From assembly GCA_008477525.1 (NCBI GenBank), contig SPDT01000005.1, forward strand, positions 4,526,001-4,590,000: a stretch of DNA of 64,000 bases, given 5' to 3'. Shown here one piece after another: positions 44,567-56,000 of the stretch. A program made the position numbers and the translations under genes. The notes under the pieces were generated by a model. That model saw only the letters and a program-made list of their open reading frames with translations. It made no database searches and was not told where the DNA came from. Origin of the DNA: Hypomyces perniciosus. Its lineage: Eukaryota; Ascomycota; Sordariomycetes; Hypocreales; Hypocreaceae. Numbering within the stretch: position 1 is the stretch's first letter; every line of letters starts with the position of its first letter.

Positions 44567-45375
44567 GGCTGCGGTTTTAGGGGCCCGGCGATTCGGTGAC
44601 GCCGAGGGGGGCTTGGGGTGCTCGAAGTGTTTATGGTCGTAGTCGAAACGGTGTATTAGGTAGATGGGTGAAAATGACTGTTCGCAACAGGTGCAATCGT
44701 TTCGGTAGAAGTGGACTTAAGGGGTTTGGCCTGGGACGTGATTGTTAACATCTGAGAAGTAATAAATGCAGGACGATCGCAATGTCTCTATCGGAAGAAA
44801 GCCATGTGCAAAAGGAAAAAAAGGGGAAAACGCAAGAGCGTGAGAAAGCAGCTGTAGCTGTGACACTCGCATGCCACGCAATGCCAAGCAAGGGAGCAGA
44901 AATTGGGAGTCGTGTTACCTACTTGTCAATTGACCAGCAGTGATGCACTCCTTTGCAGAGGAACGCAATTCAGGCGTATTGAAGTCCGCCGAGTTGAGGG
45001 GGACGGCGAAAGTCGCGAGCGACGCAATTGTCGAGGTTATCCAGTGGCAGAGGGAAAAGGGAGAGCGAAGAGACGCCTAGGTTGCGTCTGGTCGACAGCT
45101 CCAGCCACGATAATTCGGCTTCAGATGGTCGACATTTGGGGGGGGAGGGCCCTCAGCTGGAATACAAGCGATTGGACGCAAAGCTATGCAAAACGCAGGG
45201 CAACGCGCGATGCAACACTGTATGGAGTGCAGTTGCAGTTGCGATTGCAGCAAGTGCGAGAAAGCAAGAAACAAAAAGAACCGAAAACCTTGAGCAACGC
45301 AGCAATTGAGCAGGGAGATGCCAGATCTGAAACGTTGAGGGGACTGTTTAGGGGGACGAGGGAATGGAAGAGGCA

Positions 45376-45482
45376 GTAGTCGAAGTAGTAGTAGTGGTGG
45401 TGGTAGTGACAGTGGTAGTGACAGTGGTGGTGGTGGTGGTGGTGGTGGTGGTGGTGGTAGCAGCAGCAGCAGCAGCAGCAGT
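45376..45482. repeat. Compound GTA/GTG/AGC trinucleotide microsatellite
   Basis: Consecutive GTA, GTG and GCA-type triplet blocks over about 105 bp. It yields long false reading frames in all six phases. Confidence 0.9.
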
Positions 45483-46655
45483 AGGAGATAAAGAGGGAGG
45501 AGAGCACACAGCACACCAGAGGGGAACCATTGCACCGTCAAATCTCAATGCCTGCACAGGCGACAGGGGCCTGAGGTGGAGCGAGATTGCGCTGCCTTCA
45601 CCAGCGGGCGCCTGGGCCAGAAAGAGCCTAGAGCCGCTGGAGCTGCCCTAAGATGCCCCATGCCGCCACGCGTTTAGGGGACCAACAATGGCCCAATAGT
45701 GGCTGCCCGAAGGCGGTTCCAAGGCCAGGAGGGTTCAGCCCGGGTTTTCAGTGCTTCTAGCGGCCGTGCTAGAGGTCTCAAGAACCTGAGCCACAGGGGG
45801 GGCTACTGGTCCAGTGCTTAAAAGCATCATACATACGGTCCGTCCAGGCCACGAAACAGAGGCAGCTGTTTGTTTCCCATTGTTTGTTTGTCTACTTGTT
45901 TGTTTGTCTCTTGCATTGTGATGTAGAAGAGACATACACAGATACAGACGCAGATGAAGATGAAGATACAGATACAGAGAGAGGGTGGTGGGTTGTATGC
46001 AGTGGTGGCAAAACGTTGCATCATACATACAGCAACAGCCTAGTAATGCAGTGTGTGTCTGTCTGTCTGCATTGTGTGTGATGAATGAAGCATAACATCC
46101 ACCCAACTAGTGATTTTGCTAGCAGAAACGGTCTTTGGGCTATTGCTCATGGAACGAGAAGTCGACTCGCAGAACTCTGGGAAAAAGAAACCATCATCTC
46201 TGCCAAAGGACGGACGGAGTCTACGAGTACTACGGAGTAGCTAGACTCCGTATCGTATTCTCATCGATGCCGTTATCCGCTGGCCTGACCTAAGACCTGA
46301 CCTAAGTGAGCCGATTGTCCTGATCACAGCGACTTGCGCCCTGGACTAGCCTCTGTGCACGTGTCTGGTCATATCTCGTGTCCACAAGTGGCTTGGCTGC
46401 TTGCTTACTGTCTGAGCGAGTACGAGGGTTGGTCTCAAGCAAGCAAGGCTCCATACGGAGTAGTAGAAGCAAAAAGCCTTGCTGCGCGTACGAACTCCTA
46501 CGGAGTACTCCGTATGCAGCAGGTATTTTTCTGAGGCGTCTGCAAGGCGCTGACTGATCTTGGGTCTCAAACAACCGGTCGAATTGCGGACCACAAAGCA
46601 ATTAATTGAATTAAGGTAATACTCGTTCATACCTCGGTGTCTGTCTTTCTCCTCC

Positions 46656-46688
46656 CAGAGACAGAGACAGAGAGACAGAGACAGAGAG
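46656..46688. repeat. GAGACA microsatellite
   Basis: Imperfect AGAGACAG units. Confidence 0.75.
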
Positions 46689-47827
46689 CATCGCCCCCTT
46701 CCGATTCATAATGATCGTCGCAGTTTTGATGACGAGGCGTCAGGTTGATTAATGATATACGGAGTACCTATTACGAGTAGGTTGACTAAGCTAGAAAACC
46801 ACACCATCACGATTCGACGAGATTGATCGATTGGGTGAGATTCGATTGGCCGGCTAAATATTAAATAATATTAAATCACTCAATCACATTGCACGATCAT
46901 ATGGCATACTAGTAATATTGCGAGACCAACTGAGGCGTTGTGGCGCAGCATATGTGGCGTTAAGGACTTGCATAGCGTTTCTGAGTGGCAGTGCTTTCTC
47001 CTTGCTCTTTGGTCTCCTCCACATCACCTACATTAGTAGACTCTCCATCACGTTACGAGGGACCGCTAGCAACGAGAATTGCAGCACAATATTTCGTATT
47101 GCCCTTTTTTTCTTTCTTTTTGCAGTCACGAGCCCCTTCAACATTGATCCCGTGATGATCAGACAGGGGGCGGTGCCTCTAAGAGTAATCACCCAACTCG
47201 TTGAAGAGCCTCCTTGAAGGACGGCAACCACATCTGCTGTCCCTCTGGCAGAACGATACCTGACGATAAGATAGCGATAGAGATGGGGATGAAGACAGTA
47301 TACTTCGTACGAAGTACTTCTATGAACAAGGTGGAGGCAGGTAGACCGGGACTAATGCTACGTCATCCTCCTCGGACTGCAATCCGCTCGCTCTCTCCCT
47401 CTCGCCTTGATCCTTCCGGCCTTCATTGCAACACCCTCTGATCTCAAGTTCAATGTGTGCCCTTGCATCCTCTGTTCTTATTCTGTCTATCAATATCCAT
47501 GTGCTGTGCTTGCTCTTAACCACCCTTCATACCACATTCTCTATTCATAGAGCTTGATCGTCTCCGTCATTCTTTCGTCCATGCCACGTTCCACCATCTG
47601 CTATAATCCATCTCCCTTCCTATCTGCCAACTATATGGGAATCTGAACCACGGCTCTGGTCACGGCTCAACCATTGAAATCGACCTCCACGTCATTGTAG
47701 GACCTCGACTATGGCTCGACAGGCCCTCAAAGGGACACAGGTCCACGAGTCCCCTCGATTCCGCAATACTACTACTCCCTGACGCCTTGGCCACGTCGAC
47801 TCTGCATTCATCGTCGCATTTTCAACG

Positions 47828-48777
47828 ATGGCAAAGCGAGTAACCCAGAACCATGAGAAACAATGGCAATGGCACGTCACTAACCGTAATGGTGATAGCA
47901 TCAACAGATGCTTTTGCGGAGCCTGTGGGCTCTACTCTCGGACTTGGACCCGCCTGAAGTTGGCCATGGCCGGCAAAGATGCCCTCAACGTCCCCAGGCA
48001 GAGTTGCTGCAATCCTGCATGTACCATGTTTGCCCTCTGTTTCCCTTGTATGTGAACCAGCGTCCTCATTGTCCTCAGGCCCATCCATACCCTGTCTGCA
48101 TCACTAACTCCGATATAGGCTATGGGTGTCTTGTTGCCAGGCTGCAGATCAAGGTCCGCTCGTTCTATGGCATTGAAGGCGACGTTATTCCGGACTGTTG
48201 TGAGGCTTGTTGCTACCCTGGCATCACTATTGTGCGGAACGAGGAGGAGATTATCCTTAGAGAAAAGCGCCGCAAAACCCAAAAGTCGTACAAAAGTCAC
48301 CCACCTATGATCTATGTCAGTCAACCACCTAATCCAAAGCCATCTGAGTCTAAGCCATTCGAGCCGAAGCCGTTTACGCCGAAGCTATCTGAGTCTAAAC
48401 ATTCTGAACCCCAATCACCCGAGTTCAAAGCTACATCGCCCAAGACTGCAACTCCTCCCGATACATCTTCGGAAGAAGAGGCTAACATTATCGTTTCCTC
48501 GGATCAGCAGGAATGTCACGCCCCAGAAGCTGTCACTGACAACATCAACCCAATCGCCTTACACTCTCTTGAGGATCACGAACTAGTCAAGGGAATCCCC
48601 CCCGAGGCTATACACAGTCTTGAGGATGACCCCATCACAGTGACAGGCAAATTCCAAGAGCACATCCTTGACCATGATCCGGAATGCGCAACCACGGTTA
48701 TACAGGTCTCTCACCCCTTGGTAGCTGACCCCACGATCACACAACGGGCAGGCCCCTCGAAGCACGAGCTCGGATAG
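47828..48777 (+). CDS. PLAC8-family cysteine-rich protein with disordered tail
   Basis: Exons 47828-48047 and 48119-48777 join in phase 1 across a 71-nt intron (GTATGT..TAG, branch CACTAAC), restoring the split Cys codon in FPC-YGC. The first 135 residues match the PLAC8 pattern: a W-x-W start, RCFCGACGLYSRTW, SCCNPACTMFALCFPC, then RSFYGIEGD, DCCEACCYPGITIVRNEEEI. PLAC8 proteins are small membrane-associated cysteine-rich proteins, linked in plants and fungi to metal handling or size control. The tail (about 150 aa) contains degenerate S/P-E-x-K-P repeats and acidic stretches. The TAG at 48775 is in frame with a further 89 open codons to 49044 (last residues KPHELGK), so the tail may have been shortened by a nonsense change. 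Confidence 0.75.
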
Positions 48778-49044
48778 GACCCAGTTGCTCCAGCTGGCAG
48801 CGCTGCCGGTGTCACTCATTCATTGCCGGTCGACACCGTCATGACAATTCAAGGCAGTTCAAAGCATTTGCTTGAATCACATGGACCACTTGTCGACACA
48901 CTCACCCACGTAACATCGCATACTCTACGGAATGATGATACAGTGACCTCGACTGACATGGAGGAATCTTTGAAGCACAACATTGAGACAGATGAAGTGA
49001 CGCCAGTTGGCAGGATCAACAAACCACATGAGCTAGGGAAGTAA
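48778..49044 (+). pseudogene. In-frame extension beyond the PLAC8 stop codon
   Basis: 89 codons with the same composition as the PLAC8 tail continue in the same frame after the TAG at 48775-48777. The phrase KHELG before the TAG and PHELGK at the end of the extension suggest an internal repeat of the tail. Likely former coding sequence cut off by one substitution (CAG or TGG to TAG). Confidence 0.45.
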
Positions 49045-51582
49045 ACGTTTACGACCTATTGTGTAGTTGGCGTGGTTTCATTGCATTGGTTAGCAACGCT
49101 CAGATAGGATCCCTGACACCAGAGCAGACTTGAGTAGAAATATTAAGTATTGTATAATCGCAAACCTTAGGAGCGCTAGCACTAGGTCACCCACCTTGCC
49201 AAACTTCTATGATTACATACAGACGTAGCATGCTGCTCTATCAAGAGTGTCTGTATAATCGTGTTCTGCAACGTTTCTCTATAATATTTCCTGACGGGTT
49301 AGACCCTATAGGATCGTTTCACTAAGGCTCTGGTTGTTCAGGGCTAAACCTATTGTTAGGAAGCGGTCACGTTGCATTTCGAGGCGCCGGCATTCACTGT
49401 GTATATCCCATGTGATGGCAAACTTGCGCGATAAGAGTATGATTGATATTTCCCTTATCCCCTCTCCCCATTCATTTAAAAGTTTTATTAAAAGTTAGCA
49501 AAGAATATATACCTATTCCAATTACGGTATGTTTTCTAGAAAACTACGAAAACACCGGCTGTTCATATTTCACTTGGAAATTTGGAGTGAATGATTGCTC
49601 GGCAAAAAGCAATCATCGACCTCACATGGCCGCACGCTATCCGAGGGCTCGATTGATCCTCTCCAATGTAATCAGGAAAGATGTGAAGTGGAAACTATGG
49701 CTTTTGCAATGAAAGGGCTCAATATTGGCGAGGGAACTTCTCAATAGGTTGAAGAATAGTCTGCTCAGCTTACTCATGTCCGTGCCTTATCAGCCCGTCT
49801 CATCGGTCGGGGTAGTTAGAATCTCCGAACTCATAGCCTCCCAATACAATCTCTTACCCATTTTCAATAGTATCCTGAAATAAGACTCCTCGGCATGCTA
49901 GGGATTCAAGACCACGATGTTAGAGAGAATTCGATATATTATGGAAACAATTGTGTCTCCAATTGGGGTCAGGGATTCCAGTCATTCAGCTGCGTGTATG
50001 GTTTCAATGGTCCCAACAGCAAGAGGGTGACCGTTGAGGGAAACATCTAAACTTTGGGGTACATCTCTAATATAAATATCTGTGATCTTGAGACAATTTC
50101 AGCAAGGCGGCATATGCTAACTTTTGAGTATAGTCAGTCCCCTACGACAGAATTATCCTCTGAGGATTTATGATGGGAAAAGGAAAGGCGTGGTCGAGCA
50201 TGAGCAGTGTTTACAGTGCAGGGCCTTGGTGATGTCGATATACAACGCAAGTAATCAATCCAAGTCTTTAAGACTTGCAGTTGATCTTGGACACTCTCTT
50301 GGCATTTGGTTTTCTCCATTTTTGAATCATTTCCCCCTCGATTCTCTTATTGTTCATGGTCGCCTTCATTTATATCTGTAATTTACATGGAACATGTTAT
50401 CCTAATGCACAGCATCTAAACGGGGTCGAGCGATTTCATTTCCAACTCTCCGCTTAGCAGAATGACGACCAATGGCCAAAATTTGACTTAATAGACCGAC
50501 TAAGAAGTCCCTTCATTCCAAAACACAAGATGACCTTTGTCACATTTCCGAATGCTGATCACCTCCGCCCCAGTTGTCCGGCCTGAGTGATCTCCGCTCA
50601 ATACGCGTACGGAGTACCCGGTTTCCGGGCATGGGCACGGGCAAATGTATCGATGTCTGCTAAGATTATCGGTGGGTTCTCTGGTCTGCTTGTGTCGGCC
50701 CGAATCACTCAACTCCGCTCCGTGCTATCCATGAACCACCGAAGGACCAAGACAAGCAAAAGGCTCATATCGATATATTTTTGAACTACGCTATCCGAGT
50801 ATCCGTCCAATGCCCCAGATGCTCCTATGAATCTACATGCTACCTATGCTCATATAAAAGGTATTGAGATGGAGGTTAATTTCATCAGAGCACGAAATGT
50901 GCGCGTATCAGATACTACCGGAAAAGCAATGCATCTTCTGAGGCAACTCCATATCTTACCTCCGTCTTCAGTAGAGGAGCTCGGGATCTTATTGACTGGA
51001 CACGTGACGTAGAATTAGTTGTCGGGTTGAGTTCAGCCACGAAAGCCGTGAATACGCTGGTGTGCATATTGTTCCAAGTCGATCGATCTATCGGCCAGCA
51101 AGGCATCACCTGATTTCGATCGTCAGATATTTGTTGACCACAAAACCGGCAATCCGGATAATTCACACCGGATCTTGAATGTGCAATACATGTGATCCAA
51201 TACTTGTGCTGTCAAACCATACAATACTTGCCAACCGGCGCGCCACCTTGTTTGCCACATCTACACAACCACGTGGAGGCTGAGGACTATTGTATCTAGT
51301 GCTTCACTAGATCTTAAATCTCGGAAACCTTAAAAAACTAATGCCTCGAACTGGGAAGCCTATCCATACATGGACCTCATGGCAGCCACAAAAGGAAAGA
51401 AACATCACGCAGCTGTGACTAGGCGTCGATAATTTCTCCACGCATCGGCGCATCATGTATTCATCAGGCCATGTGTCGACGACCGGGCAGAATATTCAGC
51501 CTGCGTTGAGTTTGTAGTCTCTCCGCGGCTAGTTGTTCCATGTTGACAAGTTCCAAGCCCGTCATAAGTGAGGAGGCACCTA
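49045..51582. other. Gene-poor 2.5 kb with one short coding-like frame
   Basis: Contains a 51-codon frame at 49895-50050 with secreted-protein-like composition (see findings). Otherwise short frames without domains. The last 200 bp are the bZIP gene promoter. Confidence 0.45.
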
Positions 51583-52855
51583 ATGCAAATATCATATATT
51601 ACTAGCGGCAAAGTCTGTGGTGATGATCCAGAAGCTCAACGCTTTGATCATACATCTGCAGAGTGGTCTTCAGCTCTGTCATCAGATATCATGGATGATA
51701 CGAACTTCTGTCAACCAATGTTACGTCCAGGCGGCTCAGGGGTAAGATCCACAGCCCTGTTTATATCTATAATTCGCCTCTCTTCACAACCCTCCACAGC
51801 GTCTCCTCGGAATATTTACCATGACTCAAACTTTCTTACGAAGCTATTAGGGCTTGCACGACTCCATAGAACCGCTATGGTCAGGCTTCTGCAACATTTC
51901 ACCCGCCATACCATGTTACCCTCCTCTTCTCAATCAACATTCTTCCTCTGAGACTTTGGTAGCGTTCGACTCGTTCCCTGTCGAGCCGCTACTTGGTCTC
52001 CAGCATTCTCTCAATGTTGTCCTACCGTACAAATCGCAGAGCAGTGCGGTCTGCTCAATGGGCATTGGTCCCAGCGACGGACACGAGAGCGAGATCATAT
52101 TGAAACACGAGTCTACTACATCAGCAATACTGGATAGTAACGGTATCAATCCTGAAAACGAAAGGACTGGAGGCCTCACCAGTGAGGTAGCTTCAGGTGA
52201 GAACAGAAATATCGGTGGAAGTTCCAGCCCCGCCTCTCCAAAAAACAGAGCCGTGTTCAGCGCCAATACTGGTGTTGGTGAGGAGGCAATGCCCAAAACT
52301 GGAGGTATCAGAAAATGTCGGCTCGATGCATCAACACCCCCATCAGCATCAAATCTCCCGATGAAAACTTCTGGAAAAGTCGCTCATAAGAACCGAGTCC
52401 GAAAGCTAAAGAACGATGAGTCCAAGTCTCGGAAAAGTGAGTCTAGTAGTGTTCGCTTGATCAAGGATGCTCGGCGCAAGCGGAAGCTGGAGCAGAACCG
52501 TGTTTCAGCCAAAAGATGTCGGATCCGCAAGACAAATGAGAGTCTGAGACTTACTTCCCAGATAGTAGACATGGAAGGGCAAAATCGGTATCTGTCGTGG
52601 TGCCTGCGCGAGCTATCCAACGAGATCTCCAGTCTCAAGACTCAGCTTCTGGAGCACAACGACTGCAACTGTGTGATGATACAGGAATACATCATGGAAG
52701 AGGCACGGCGATATGTGGACAGGGCGACAAGGTCTTCTTTTTCGTCGACGAGTTCAGGATCACCATGTCAGTTCTTAGGGTATACGTCCACTACACAGTC
52801 GACGGTTGTTAACCCTATCCTGGACTCCGTTGCACACTCGGGGTGCACCGTATAG
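51583..52855 (+). CDS. bZIP transcription factor
   Basis: Exons 51583-51741 and 51851-52855, phase 0, give 387 aa; the 109-nt intron has GTAAGA..TTAG ends. An in-frame TAA just upstream fixes the first ATG. The basic region at about residues 261-280 (RKRKLEQNRVSAKRCRIRK) has the invariant Asn269 and Arg277 of bZIP DNA binding (N-x7-R). A coiled segment follows with Leu/Ile/Val heptads (ESLRLTSQIVDMEGQN, LRELSNEISSLKTQLLEHN). The Lys/Arg-rich stretch just before is a likely nuclear signal. The N-terminal 200 residues are Ser/Gly-rich and disordered. The basic region is of the ATF/CREB-like type; targets are unknown. LINE 2 lies 223 bp beyond the stop. Confidence 0.88.
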
Positions 52856-53077
52856 TTGTTACTGAGTTAGGGGGAAGTACAGATAAACCTTGCCATTCAG
52901 TCAGGCGAGTTGGGATTTTATGCCTGTCCAACTCTATGCTGGGCTATGAAGGTGGGAAGTATATCCACACTGGCGCAGTCGCGAAGTTCGGCCTATTGTT
53001 GCAATTGTATGTTACTCTGCTGAATTTCGCTCTATTAATATTCATATTGTTAAATATTTGTAAATTTCTCCACCATC

Positions 53078-53091
53078 ACTCGAGCGGACAG
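53078..53091. repeat. Target-site duplication, left copy, LINE 2
   Basis: ACTCGAGCGGACAG, identical to 58995-59008. Confidence 0.92.
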
Positions 53092-56000
53092 CAAGCTTCC
53101 CTCCTACACCTACAGGTACCCCACCTTTTGGGTGCCTACTTACCAAAATTCGCAACCTCTTAACTAGCTATCAAGAAAAATAAGCTTAACAACGCTCCCT
53201 CGCCCCTCCTAGGCATATAGAGAAAGATAGCGAATGCTATTAGACTTTAAGTGAACTAGGGATAATTAAACCTCGCTGCCGCCAGGCGGGCAGTAATCTA
53301 GCGACTTGAGAAGGAGAGCACTCCTTTAATCCTGAGATAAAGAGGGACTATAGTCCTCCCGCTTACTTTTAAGAAACGCTGCATTAACAATAAATGCATT
53401 GAAACTAATATCCTTAAACTTAATTTTAGTTCTAATATAAAACTTAATATCTCTTTCTTTTTAAAGGGGATTTAAAAAAGCCTTTTTTCCTTTTTTTAAA
53501 GTAGGCTAATAAAAATACCTGCTTTTAATAATAGTAAATAGTTTACTGCAGTTTATAAAATCTTTATTTAAATTAAAAAAATTAATATAATTTAAAGAGC
53601 TAGATAAAAAGTTTTATTTTTAATAGCCTAAGCTATTAATAATTATTTAATTAAATATTAAAGAAAATACTATTTTTTAGCTGCTTTATAAATAAATAAG
53701 GCGCTTACTGATACTTTTAAAGGCCTTTTTTCTTTAAAGGCTTTTATAGACTTTAAGAAGTTAGGCAGGAACCCCCTTTTAGTTTAATTAATAACTATAT
53801 AGCTAGTTAATAAAAAGACTTATTAAAATGTTAAGTAATAATAAATTAAACTTTACCTTTTAACTTAAATTAACCTAGGCGCCCTGCTAGCGACTAGTGG
53901 CCTAAAGTAAATTATATAGGCTATAATTGCAGCTATAGGTATAAATAAAAATCCTTTAATATAAAGAAAAGGAAATAAACCTATCTTTTAAAGTAATAGC
54001 AGGCTAGCCTTTATTACTTTTAAAAATAAATAAAAATAAATAAAGATTACTTTAAAGATTAATAATAAAATCTTCCTTTAAGTCCCTTTAAACTATAGCT
54101 AAAAGAAGATTACTGCTATTAGCGCTAGGTAAAAGGTTATTAAAATTGGTAACTTTAAAAGTAAAGATATTATTTACTTTTAAAAAGTAAAGTTTAGCTT
54201 TGTATTTTAAATTAAAATAAAAGATATTAAAAAGAAAATCCTTGCCTTAGCCTTAACTGCGGAGGCTAGTAGCCTAAGGATTAAAAAAGCGTATATATAG
54301 AAAAGCTTCCTTATATGCGGTATCTTTAAATACTATACTGATACTTTAAGTACCTCTTTTATAAATATACTAGTTTTAATTAAGGCTAAGGCAAGTGCTA
54401 GGTTTAAAAAACCTTTAATCTTTTATTAAAAGGCCCCCTTTAATAAAACTATTAATACTTGCTATTATTTTATTTTATTTGGAAAAAATATTAAGGCAGG
54501 ATTTAAACTTTTCGGCTATTTAGCCTTAGCAGAACTTTAAGTCTAGAAAGTTTAAATAACCTAATATAATAGATACCTTAGCTTTTATAACCTTTAAAGG
54601 TATACTAGAACTGTATACTATAAAAAATATAGTAAGCCTGCCTTTTAATATATTAATAAAAATAGGAGCTGCAATAACCTTACTTAATACGCTAACTGCC
54701 TTAAACCCTATTAATCTAATACTTTAAACTGCTATATATACTTAACTATTAAAAATAGCGTAAAAGTATATACTATTAAAGAATAATTTAAAAGTATTAG
54801 AGAACTTAAGATCCAGGAATTTTAAAAAAGGAACCTTGCCCCCTTTACCTTTAAGCCTAGACCTAGCGCACTTAAAGGAAGAGCTCTTTAAGCCGCCCTA
54901 GCTGAATCTCCTACTGCTTTTAAGGCCTAGATCCAAAGACCCCCCCCTTTAAATAAAATAGTACCCCTTGCCCCTGTAATAAAGCCCCTTTAAAATAAAA
55001 TTAACTTAATAAATATCTTTAATAGTTTATTAAAAGAAAGTTTACTGGCCTATTTTATAGTAAAGGTTGCTGATTTTAATGACTTTATAGATAATACTTT
55101 AAAGGAATCCTTTAAAGGAGATAAACCCTATAAGTCTAACCTATAAATAATAGACTTTATTGAAACTGTTAAAAGAACTTTAGTTTAAGAATCTTTTAGG
55201 CTAATATAAGAAAAAGGGGAGAGTATTATAATATAGCCCTTTTACTAGCCTAGGAAAATAGCTTTAATATTATATTAATTTAAAAGCTATAGATTTACTG
55301 GGATATTATATTATTTAAGAGATAAATAAAATCTTACTTTAGCTTTTAAGTATTTAACCTATTTAATAATTAAAGGGAGACTAAACCCTTTATCTTTATA
55401 TATATTAGAAAATCATTAAATCTATTATACTAATAACTCTTACCCCTAGGATTAAAGAGTAACTGTATTTACTAAGTAAAAGTCTATAGCTATATTATTA
55501 TTAATATTTACTATAAGGCTTCTTTTAATACTGTAATAAAAACCCTTAAAAAGTAAGGTTAGCCCCTTTTAAATTTAATTATTGCAGGAGACTTTAATAT
55601 AATATACTAGATATAATAGCTAGGCTAAGTTTTAAATGCTGTAGGCAATAGACTAGCTAAATAGGCAGATAAATATAACCTAGCCTTTGCCTTTATAGAT
55701 ACCCCTATAAAGGATTCTGGGAAATATATTAACTTTATTTTCTTTAACTGCCCTATATTAATAACTATTGTAAGAAACTTAAATATAGGCTTAGACTACT
55801 ATATAGTTATTACTATACTTTTAAGCCTTACTAGGCTAATAGCTAGTGCAGGAAAGAAATATATCCCTTTTAAAAGTTTATAGGAGTTTAGCCAGTTAAT
55901 ATATATATATACCTAGCTCTTTTTAAAGGTAAATATAATTAACCTAACTAAGGAAGACCTAGATGCAGTAATATAAGCACTTTAGAGACTCTTTGCGGAC

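Larger units (their letters stand above)
44567..47827. other. Gene-poor 3.3 kb with microsatellites and TACGGAGTA motifs
   Basis: Open frames at 45077-45651 translate trinucleotide repeats (poly-Val/Ala, poly-His, poly-Thr) and are not genes. TACGGAGTA copies occur at 46231, 46454, 46499 and 46758. The end is the promoter of the PLAC8 gene. Confidence 0.55.

Noticed and set aside
45077..45651. Poly-Val, poly-Thr and poly-His reading frames
   Set aside because: They translate a triplet microsatellite in several phases.
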